DNA of 64,000 bases. It comes from Chrysopilus asiliformis (lineage: Eukaryota > Arthropoda > Insecta > Diptera > Rhagionidae). Numbering within the stretch: the stretch's first letter is position 1; every line of letters begins with the position of its first letter. The stretch lies in NCBI GenBank assembly GCA_964034945.1, contig OZ035963.1, positions 47,542,032-47,606,031 on the forward strand, given 5' to 3'. Below, piece by piece: positions 11,155-18,957 of this stretch. Below the pieces are notes generated by a model. It was given only the letters and a program-made list of their open reading frames with translations, did no database searches and was not told where the DNA came from. The translations under genes and the position numbers were made by a program.

Positions 11155-11939
11155 TGCTAAAATAAATTTTATTTTTTCGAGTTCACAGTTCAGAGCTAAC
11201 TAAAATGAAAATGAGTTTTGCAAATGAAATTGATGCTTACCGAAAATTACATGAAATTAGTAAATTGCGTTGATTTTCTGTATAATTGTGTTAAATTACC
11301 CATGCAGGTGATAATTTTTCTAATACCCATTAACAAGAAAAAATATTGGAATAGAGGTGACATTAACTAAAGCGTAACAGTCATATGGATATCAAAAGTT
11401 TTATATCGTAGATTTTCAAACTGGAATTAATTTTATTTAGCGAGGTGCCGAATTAAAGAATGAAATGCAATTTTTTTAAATATTTATTTTTATTTTGCAG
11501 TTCGATTTGGTCTTGCGCACATAATTTTCCACAAAAAAATTCTTGTTTTTTACGAGGTCTTTAAGGCATTCAGTTTGTTGGAATTTTCACAGAAAATGTT
11601 TTAAGTAATTGCAAAAAATCGTAAAATGGTTGAGAGAAGCAATTGCAAGAAACAAATCGAAAAAAGTAGTCATCAACAACGACAGAACAGAAGTGTAGCC
11701 GTTGTTCTGAGGAGGTCAAACTTCACTTCGGGCCGAAACTTGATTGACGCTTCCTTTACAATTTCCCCTTCCTTTATCTCAATTGATTTAATTTCAAAAA
11801 TATTTAATCGTTCGCCAGGAGAAATCCGGCACAAATGAATAGAAAGTTTGTTTCGCCAGAAGTAAATATTCAAAATATTGACCAATAAACCTTAAGTCAC
11901 AGTGGTCAACACTAACTATACAAAAATTTCGCTGGTTAA
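11155..11939. other. Upstream region of the secreted-peptide gene
   Basis: AT-rich and repeat-poor. Any promoter for the minus-strand gene should lie here; I see no convincing TATA/initiator pair. Overlapping 70-residue frames on both strands near 11.63-11.88 kb show no sign of being genes. Confidence 0.35.
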
Positions 11940-12370
11940 TATCTGTAAGACTCCGCTCCGCCCCGAAACGTTTCGCGGTTCTTTTCAGCCTCGGTGACTA
12001 CTCGGCCTTCGGCCTCGGATCTAACTTCTCCGGGATGACCATTCTAATGAAGAAAACCGCATCAAAATACATTCAGTAGTTTAGGAGATAGTGTGAGAGT
12101 GGTTAAAGGGGTGGGGAAGAGGTAGATTTTAGTGAACGAAAAATTTCATTCAAGGCTGACCTTCCTAACGGTGAAAACCGGATCGAAATTCCTCTTGAAT
12201 CCCATGAGATTTAAGGAGAGGGGTTTTACGAGTAGATTTTAGTTGGTGACATTTTTCCTTGAAGGATGTCATCTGTAATGAAGAAACCTGTATCGAAATC
12301 CATTCAGTAGCTTAGCAGATAACAGAAGACGGGGTCAAAGGAGAGAAGAATATTGGTCAACCGCAAATGT
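11940..12370 (+). repeat. Unclassified repeat with three ~110-bp imperfect units
   Basis: Three successive units share gaagaaa(a)ccg/tgtatcgaaa, ttcagtag(t/c)ttag(g/c)agata and tagattttagt (about 12,045, 12,165 and 12,272). A GC palindrome-like cggccttcggcctcgg precedes them. The language resembles Helitron-internal monomers of insects, but no ends were found. Confidence 0.4.
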
Positions 12371-12529
12371 GATCAATAATTTCAGGGTATATAATACCCA
12401 TGTGTAAATTTTCCCCACATTCGGTACAGTTGTTTACGTGTTATTCTGTTGAATGTCTTAAAAACAGGTTTATGGTGGGATAAATAATTGTGGGGGACAA
12501 ACGAGGGACTGTGGCAAAATAATACACAT

Positions 12530-12646
12530 CCTATAACTTGACCAGAGACCTAAGCAACATATAGGAAAAAACCGCGTCAAAATCGGTCTTGTGGTTTTCG
12601 AGCCAAGTCCGGACATACAGACAGACAGATAGACAGAAAGATAGAT

Positions 12647-12717
<71 letters not shown>

Positions 12718-12760
12718 TAGACAGATAGACAGACAGACAGACAGAAAACAGACGTTGCCT
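12530..12760. repeat. (CAGA)n microsatellite with Helitron-like lead-in
   Basis: A phrase like that in family B Helitrons (aaaccgcgtcaaaatcggtc) precedes about 150 bp of cagacaga repeats with scattered gata units (12,610-12,754). It abuts the next Helitron, whose own microsatellite is on the opposite strand, so the pair forms an inverted (CAGA)/(TCTG) block prone to hairpin formation. Confidence 0.7.
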
Positions 12761-12766
12761 TTTATA

Positions 12767-12813
12767 TCATACTAATATATAAAAATGAGTTGTTGTCTGT
12801 CTGTCTGTCTGTA

Positions 12814-12854
<41 letters not shown>

Positions 12855-13327
12855 GTCTATCTGTCTGTCTGTCTGTCTGTCTGTCTGTTCCTCTTTCACG
12901 CAAAAACGGCTGAACCGATTGACTTGAAATTTGGCATGAGTGTCTGTGGTAGTTCTAGCTCCGACATAGGCATACGGAAAAGTAGTGCGTGTGGTGCGGG
13001 GAGTAAGGGGAGGGGGTAAAGTGATTTCGAAACTTAGTTTTTGCGCTATGTTACTCTTTCGCGCGGAAACTACTGAACCGATTGGCCTGAAATTTGGCAT
13101 AGATGTTAGTCGAGGGTCCAGCCCCAACATAGACCCATTAAAAGGTAGCCCCAGAGTTAGGGAATTAAGGGGAGGGGGTAAAGTGATCTCGAAACTTAGC
13201 TCTTCCTCTATGTTACCCTTTCGCGGGGAAACTACCGAGCCGATTGGCCTGAAGTTTAGCTCCGACATAGACCATAAAAAAAATATTTTAAAAAACTTAA
13301 CCCGGCAACGACAGGTATGCAAGCTAG
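12767..13327 (+). mobile_element. Non-autonomous Helitron, family A, copy 1
   Basis: It starts TCATACTAATATATAAAAAT after an A and ends CTAG before a T, the classic Helitron boundary rule. A (TGTC)n microsatellite sits at the 5' side (12,796-12,890). Three ~150-bp internal monomers follow, each with a 'accgattg.cttgaaattt' or 'cgattggcctgaaatttgg' core. The 3' hairpin (cccggcaacgacagg) is slightly damaged in this copy. Open frames inside are by-products of the monomers. 561 bp, no replicase. Confidence 0.85.
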
Positions 13328-14600
13328 TATTTATATAGAGATGAAACTCCAGGTGACATTTTCACATAGAATAGAATATATTAAAATCGCCTCCGGTACT
13401 TATGAATTTCCTTAAATATATCTATTAGTTAAAATCTATTTTGTAATTGTGTCGTAAAGAAACGAATTCAAATATTTGGTTTTTTTTTTGAAATTTTAAA
13501 TTTTTTGTTTTGCAATTCACTATAGGAACGAAATTTTTACTTACCGTTTGTGATACGTATCCTAGAAAATATATAACAGATAAACAAGTAAGGTATCTGC
13601 TTAAATAACAGTCAAACAATACACTTTAGGAACTTTGTAAATTTACTATATCCATACATTATTTGCAATGGATTAAAAGTTCTTTCTATTTTCCTCTCTA
13701 CAACTGTACTTAACGTTAGGAAAATATTTATTTTGATTTTTAAGCCTTACTATGTGCATAAAAAATACCTTTCCATCCGGCAACATTTCCATATGATTCA
13801 ACTACCGGATATCTTCCGGCAGATATTCTCATTTGTAGGACTCACCTATTTTCAGGATCGAGTATTGTATGCAATAGAAAGAATGAAAAACCTTCATGTT
13901 ATACTATGTATATCCAAGTGGATCCTTGCTAACTTATATAAAAGTTTCACAAGTAGGCAGGCAGGTGGTGCTTCACTAAATTTGTGTAAAGAAATGAATA
14001 TGCATCATATTTGAATTGTGAAGATTGATAAAATAAGGATGTTGAATGTTACATTGAAATGCATTCTTACTACCTATGCTGTAATGCCTGGTATGTACTG
14101 ACAAAAACTTGCATTGAGTTTATTTAGGAATCGTCGAATGGATTTTTTCTACTTATCAAATACTTTTATTTTCAGTGTAATTGAACCATGAGTCTTCGAA
14201 CGTTCGTAAGGAGTTAACCTTCACGTGGGCAGCATTAACATAACAATGTTAATACTGCAAGTTTTATTTTTCTGTAATTTTGTAATTTTTTGCGGGATTT
14301 CGATGCGGCTGGGATCCGTGGCCAACTTTTAATGGTTTTTATAAAAATGGAATAAAAATTGTAAAAAACAATTGATTTTTAAAGTTTTTTTTGACAATTT
14401 GTCATTTTTTACTTTTTCTTGGGCAGTATTAACATATGTTAATATCTTGTATTTAGTAGAAAAAATTGAGAATATAGTATATTACTAAGCTCACCGCACA
14501 CAGGTTTTTTGTACTGTATACACATTTTGCTTGTTGCCCATTTTCCTTTTCATGCGTAGCATATATTTTACCGGATAAACTTAAAAAAAAACAGATTTAA
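13328..14600. other. AT-rich stretch, one possible solo TTAA end
   Basis: No gene supported. At 14,216 TTAA is followed by CCTTCACGTGGGCAGCATTA and a short hairpin (gcag.attaaca..tgttaat.ctgc). A related gggcagtattaacat occurs at 14,421. This could be one end of a piggyBac-type element without a partner. Confidence 0.35.
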
Positions 14601-14889
14601 CGGGGTCCCGAATTAACGTATAGTGAATTAACGTATAGACAAAAAAAATCCCACCCATCCCTTTAGATTCTGCTTCTAAAAAATGATATTTAGCGAGGGG
14701 AGGGGCGAACAACATAACGATCATTCGGCGGTGTCCCCTCACACTACTTCCCAACCACACAGACCCCTTTTACCCTCACACTTTCCTCTCCCCCTCCCTA
14801 AATATTATTTTTTAAAAAGCAAATCTAAAGGAGCGATTCATTTTTTGTCTATACTATGTTAATTCACCATACGTTAATTCGGTACCCCG
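14601..14889. mobile_element. Foldback MITE with ~45-bp terminal inverted repeats
   Basis: The left CGGGGTCCCGAATTAACGTA and right (reverse complement CGGGGTACCGAATTAACGTA) continue with gaattaacgta/gaattaacata and tatagacaaaa, so each arm carries an internal gaattaacgta duplication. Flanks are ttaa/ttga, hence possibly TTAA-targeting; class uncertain. Confidence 0.75.
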
Positions 14890-14989
14890 TTGAATCAGTT
14901 CGATACTTTCGACTAGGCAAAACTAGTTGAGACTATGCCATATCAGTCTATCCTAGAAGGTGCGTTTTTTCTATTAGCATAAACTGGTT

Positions 14990-15057
14990 TTGGCTACACG
15001 GTTAAAATTATTGGACTAACTTTTAATCCCATTTCTGGAATTCGACATTTTTTAATA
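14990..15057 (+). repeat. Short dispersed repeat (partner at 52.97 kb)
   Basis: cacggttaaaat.attggac followed by taacttttaatcc and ctggaattcgacatttttt recurs inverted at 52,971-53,035. Both copies lie next to other elements; origin unknown. Confidence 0.6.
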
Positions 15058-15120
15058 CCTTTTCTATTTAGTTTCAATCCTCTCAAATTATTAACTACAT
15101 TTCTAATCCAATTTGTATTA

Positions 15121-15280
15121 CAGTAGAGTCCCGATAATTCGTATTTTAAGGGACCAGCAAATTCATACGAATTAGCGGGATATACGAATTATCGGGGTAC
15201 GAATTATCGGGATTTTTTTTTCAAGGCACCAGCAAATTCATACGAATTAGCGGGATATACGAATTATCGGGATTCTACTG
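15121..15280. mobile_element. Tigger/pogo-like MITE (160 bp) with internal duplication
   Basis: CAGTAGAGTCCCGATAATTC on the left and the same with one mismatch on the right, flanked by TA on both sides. Inside, an accagcaaattcatacgaat unit of about 75 bp is present twice. Tigger family MITEs have this kind of terminus. It does not share ends with the pogo-like transposon 0.9 kb away. Confidence 0.85.
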
Positions 15281-15311
15281 TATTTTTCATTACCTTTTTA
15301 GAGCTTGATAG

Positions 15312-15879
15312 CAGTGTTGGGCGTAAGTAATCAACTATTTTTTTTAGTTGATTGATCAATCAACTAAAAATTTAGTCATGGTCAATTCAGTCATGATTAC
15401 TTCAGTCATGATTAATACATTAGTCATAATCATATTAATTGAACACAGTAATCATTAGTTGTTCAATCATCAATTTCATCAAGGATATGAATGACTAAAT
15501 TCAATTTCGAGCAAAATTTTTTGTTTAGAATCGATAGTAGGCTTTAGGAAAAACAATTAAAATTCAAATAATTTCAAATGACCAAACAACAAAAAATATG
15601 ACATTTCTTATGACCAAATTCGCAAAGCCACCTTGTTCTGATAAACGGACTTTTTTCATAACCGGACATAAATCTTGTCATAACCTCTGTCAAACGTAAC
15701 CTCTATAGAGGAAAGTAAAAACTGAAATTAAAATCAATCATAAAACTAATCAATCACAATCAAAGTTACGAATAATTAATGACTAACAAATTCAATCACA
15801 ATTCAAAAAAAAATATGATTGATTTTTTTAATCATTAGTTTTCAATCATTATAGTCAGATTGAATTTTGCCCAACACTG
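15312..15879. mobile_element. hAT-like MITE with 8-bp duplication
   Basis: The ends CAGTGTTGGGC and GCCCAACACTG are exact inverses. Flanks cttgatag (15,304-15,311) and cttaatag (15,880-15,887) form an 8-bp duplication with one change, diagnostic of hAT. The interior is rich in short inverted words around caatcat/atgattg, giving a highly self-complementary element. Confidence 0.9.
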
Positions 15880-16135
15880 CTTAATAGATTGTAATAAATA
15901 AAGTATTATATTTAATTCCAACACTATTAAATGGGTATATTTTTAATGCTTTTTGTATTCACTTAGTTCTGGAATTCGATATTTTTTTAATAAAATTTGT
16001 ATTATTTTTCAATATTATAATTCGCATATGGTCGGCGACATCTTGCGACTGTATATAAGACAAATGGGGAAGTATTAGCAAACGGAGGTTTTAAAAGGGC
16101 ACACAAAATAGCGCATTTGTTTATAGGGTAAGTCA

Positions 16136-16557
16136 CGTATAGATGCCCCACTAGGATAGATGCCTCACTTGTAAAAACTCGTACTTAACGAAACAAAACG
16201 GAACATGTCATATCCTACATATCAAGTGTTTGCTCAATGAAACTTCAGTGCGTTGTTAAAATTCGCGAGAGTCAGACGTGTTGCGGGATAATTGGCCATT
16301 TTTGTTTTCGAACAAGGGAAAACTCCAAAAACTTTTTTTGAGCTGCACAAAAACTCTTGGAACTTTTGCCTAAGGAAGTATGTATATATTTTTTTATTTT
16401 TTATGTGTCAAATGGAGTGTTTAGTGTTTCTGAAAAAAAAATTTTTTTTCTTTTTATCCACATTTAATTTATTAAATAAATGGGGCACCTATCCGGTATC
16501 GAAAGGATAGACGCAATATTTTTTAAAGGGATCGTTGACCTTAGGGGCATCTATCCT
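16136..16557 (+). repeat. Left subterminal motif array of the pogo-like element
   Basis: The word atagatgcccca appears in the terminal repeat (16,139-16,150) and is followed by ggatagatgcctca (16,154-16,167). Inverted forms ggggcacctatcc (16,482-16,494) and ggggcatctatcc (16,544-16,556) lie before the first exon. Repeated subterminal motifs are commonly transposase-binding sites; that role here is inference. Confidence 0.7.
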
Positions 16558-16596
16558 TCAACTGCAATATATAATTTTTCATTTTTCAGTTCAGCT

Positions 16597-16981
16597 ATGC
16601 CACGCAAATACGTGCGTAAACCCGGGGCTCCTAAACGTGCTGCATGGACAGAGGAGCAACTCACCGCGGCGATGGATGAACTACGAAAAAACAAAATGGG
16701 CATAAATCAGATAGCTCGTATTTTCGGCATTCCATCTCGCACTCTAAGAAGACGTTTCGCAAAAAATGAAGACAAAAAATTAACTCTAGGTAATAACACA
16801 TACCTATTTGCTTTCCTACATTCATTGATAATACATATTTATTATAGGTAAACATCCCATCCTTGGATTTGAAAATGAAAAACGGCTCGTGCGTCATATC
16901 CAAAAATTAGAAACCGTTGGATTTCCTCCCGAGAGACACGTGATCCGTCAGCTGGCATATCAATTCGCGGAAAAACAGATT
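16597..16981 (+). CDS. Pogo-like transposase, N-terminal DNA-binding part (two exons)
   Basis: Translation most likely starts at MPRKYVRKPG (16,597), not at the upstream ATG of the same frame, because basic proline-rich starts followed by a pipsqueak/CENP-B-type helix-turn-helix are usual. WTEEQLTAAMDELRKNK and INQIARIFGIPSRTLRRRF (about residues 14-58) form that domain. A donor gtaata at 16,790 and acceptor attatag ending at 16,847 remove a 58-bp intron in matching phase, giving GKHPILGFENEKRL onward. This is the region linking the helix-turn-helix to the second DNA-binding half, through LAYQFAEKQI. The frame should continue into the main ORF at KHTFNKE, but 25 extra bases intervene and it stops at 17,018-17,020. 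As it stands it encodes only a truncated DNA-binding protein, which could act as a competitor of active transposase if expressed (speculation). Confidence 0.75.
16790..16847 (+). other. Intron of the pogo-like transposase (58 bp)
   Basis: gtaata donor, tttattatag acceptor, phase 1 on both sides. Removing it joins two segments with the expected order of pogo-type protein motifs. Confidence 0.7.
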
Positions 16982-17006
16982 GACCTGAAATTTGGCATAG
17001 ATGTTC
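16982..17006 (+). other. 25-bp insertion matching the local Helitron interior
   Basis: gacctgaaatttggcatagatgttc sits exactly between codons of the transposase. The Helitron consensus (copies at 13.1, 35.0 and 62.2 kb) has the same 25 bases with one change (ggcc for gacc), and an att precedes both. It shifts the frame by +1. It looks like patch DNA copied from a Helitron during break repair. (Sequence shown in pieces: gacctgaaattt, ggcatagatgttc.). Confidence 0.8.
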
Positions 17007-18464
17007 AAGCACACGTTTAATAAGGAAACTCAAATGGCTGGACATCAATGGCTACAGACATTTCTTGAAAGGAATCCAGAACTTAGCATAAGGCAAGCAG
17101 AAGGCCTTTCTGTTGCTAGAGCTATGGGTTTAAATCGACAGGAAGTGTCTAAAATGTTTGATTTATTTGTGAAGGTCTGCGCGGATAACGACCTCCTGGA
17201 CAAACCAGAGCGTATTTATAATATGGATGAATCTGGAGTCCAAACAAATAATAAGGCAGGTAAAGTGATCACTACTAAAGGTTCTAAAGCAGTTAGTTCA
17301 ATAACCTCATGTGAAAAGGGGGAAACTTTGTCAGTGATTGCATGCTGTAATACTATTGGTAATTTTCTGCCCCCTGTTATAATCATAAAGGGTGTAAATA
17401 AGAAACCTGAGTTTGAAGACGGGCTACAGCCAGGGTCTAAAGTTTTTATGAACAAAAAATCGGCTTACGTCAACTCAGAGCTCTTTTTAAAATGGCTGAC
17501 AGGCCATTTTATACCTCAAAAACCACAAGGAAAGGTTTTGTTGGTTTTAGACGGACACTCGTCGCATTCAAGTGCTATAGACATGCTTGAAATTGCTGAG
17601 AAAAATGATGTGATTCTTTTCTGTTTGCCAAGCCATACGACTCAAGCTTTACAGCCTTTAGATCGAGCATTTTTCAAGCCATTTAAAACCTTTTTGGCAG
17701 CAGAAACCAACCGTTTTATGCGAACACATCCAGCAAAGAAACTATCTCGCTACAATTTGGGACCATTAATAGGTACTGCATGGACGCTGGCAGGAACTCC
17801 TGCGGTCGCAAAAGCGGGGTTCAGAAGTTGTGGACTATACCCAATAAATCCACATGCTATTCCTGATGCTTTTTTTGCTGTATCTGATTTCAATAGTGAA
17901 CAGGATATCTCAATAGACCAAACAGAAGTTATTCGCGATCAAAGTCCAAACGATACAATGCCTATGGATATGACTGAAAACCTTCAAATATTGGAAGAAA
18001 AGAAGAGTCCATCGAAACACTTAGAAGATTCTTCACCTGTTCCAAAAATTGAATTGCCTATCTATAAAAGAGGAAAACAGTCCGCTACAGTATTAAACTC
18101 AATTGAAAACATCAATGCAAAAGCACGAAAAAATAGAAAAGCCTCAACTGGAATCCCTGACAGAAAAATTAAGTGCCAAAAAAAGAGAAAGATTGACTCT
18201 TTGGACGAAAAAAATAAAAAAAATTTATCTCGAAAACGGTCTATAAAGATTGAAAGCTCCAGCGAAAGTGAGAATAATGTTAGTGCAACCAACCAGTGCA
18301 TTGAGTGCATGGACGATTACGAAACAACGACGTCTAAATCAGATTGGATTCAATGCAGAATGTGCGAGGGTTGGTTGCATGAAAATTGCACTATGTATGG
18401 AGATTACTGCAATAAATGTGACCGCATTAAACGTATCGCTCTAAAAGACGGCCCTACAATTTGA
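17001..18464 (+). CDS. Pogo-like DDD transposase with C-terminal PHD finger
   Basis: 487-residue open frame; its first codon is an artefact of the 25-bp insertion, and true homology starts at KHTFNKET (residue 3). Residues 1-45 complete the CENP-B-type DNA-binding region (WLQTFLERNPELSIRQAEG). The DDE superfamily catalytic core follows: D76 in YNMDESG, D184 in LLVLDGHSSH and D221 in LQPLDRAFF, i.e. DD36D. All expected acidic residues are present. After a charged linker rich in Lys/Ser (about 300-425, with basic KKRK-type nuclear localisation candidates near 393), C433, C436, C452, C455, H460, C463, C470 and C473 form a C4HC3 PHD-type zinc finger, a chromatin-reading fold. It would cut and paste the element in the nucleus. 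With the N-terminal part restored the protein would be near 594 residues, normal for the family. The catalytic part is undamaged; only the junction upstream is broken. An initiating ATG does exist at 17,001, so an N-truncated protein could in principle be made, but it would lack the first DNA-binding domain. Confidence 0.9.
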   Translation: MFKHTFNKETQMAGHQWLQTFLERNPELSIRQAEGLSVARAMGLNRQEVSKMFDLFVKVCADNDLLDKPERIYNMDESGVQTNNKAGKVITTKGSKAVSSITSCEKGETLSVIACCNTIGNFLPPVIIIKGVNKKPEFEDGLQPGSKVFMNKKSAYVNSELFLKWLTGHFIPQKPQGKVLLVLDGHSSHSSAIDMLEIAEKNDVILFCLPSHTTQALQPLDRAFFKPFKTFLAAETNRFMRTHPAKKLSRYNLGPLIGTAWTLAGTPAVAKAGFRSCGLYPINPHAIPDAFFAVSDFNSEQDISIDQTEVIRDQSPNDTMPMDMTENLQILEEKKSPSKHLEDSSPVPKIELPIYKRGKQSATVLNSIENINAKARKNRKASTGIPDRKIKCQKKRKIDSLDEKNKKNLSRKRSIKIESSSESENNVSATNQCIECMDDYETTTSKSDWIQCRMCEGWLHENCTMYGDYCNKCDRIKRIALKDGPTI

Positions 18465-18680
18465 AATTTCACCGCATTTACACACATATTTTCTTGTTTT
18501 TTTTTTAGTTTTTAGTTGATTAGCAGAACTGTATTTCATATACAATATATCCAAGAATTTTCCAAACTATGTTCCTTTTTTTTATCAAAGAATGTTATTT
18601 TATTTATACTGAATTTTTTTTTCTTATTATTTAATGTATGTAAATGAATTAAAATATACAATGAAATTTTGTTATAACTT

Positions 18681-18686
18681 AATAAA
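18681..18686 (+). terminator. Poly(A) signal of the pogo-like transposase gene
   Basis: AATAAA 217 bases after the stop and inside the element, followed by a T-rich run. A plausible end of the transposase mRNA. Confidence 0.55.
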
Positions 18687-18703
18687 ATGTTTTTTTTCCT
18701 CAA

Positions 18704-18957
18704 AGGCATCTATCCCACATGCACATTTGTCATGTTGGGCGTCCACCCCATAGGTTGGGCATCTATCCCAAAAAGTAGAGACTAACAAAAACATTTTTAT
18801 CACAGTAAAAGAAAAACATAATGTAAGTTTTTTTCGGCTGAAATTGTAGATAAGTGTACAGACTAATATTTAAAAATAAAAAAAAAATCGAAAATGTCTT
18901 TCTTCATTGTGAAATATAGCAAAGTCAAAATGTGGGGCATCTATACGTGAGTTACCC
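18704..18957 (+). repeat. Right subterminal motif array of the pogo-like element
   Basis: aggcatctatccca (18,704), ttgggcgtccacccca (18,735), ttgggcatctatccca (18,755) and tggggcatctatac (18,932, in the terminal repeat) mirror the left array in inverse orientation. About seven to eight motif copies exist in the whole element. Confidence 0.7.

Larger units (their letters stand above)
16136..18957 (+). mobile_element. Pogo-like DNA transposon, nearly complete (2.8 kb)
   Basis: 26-bp terminal inverted repeats begin GGGTAAGTCACGTATAGATG at the left and differ by one base at the right, with TA on both sides (16,134-16,135; 18,958-18,959). It carries a transposase of the pogo/Tigger class (next entries), a poly(A) signal and subterminal copies of a gatagatgcccc motif. 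Only a 25-bp insertion in the coding region spoils it. One-base divergence between the ends suggests a fairly recent arrival. Confidence 0.92.

Noticed and set aside
12602..12890. CRISPR-like array
   Set aside because: Repeats are 4-bp microsatellite units without spacers, and the DNA is eukaryotic.
16480..16596. Upstream ATG at 16,480 as the transposase start
   Set aside because: The extra 39 residues derive from the subterminal motif region and show no similarity to pogo-type N termini, which usually start a few basic residues before the helix-turn-helix.
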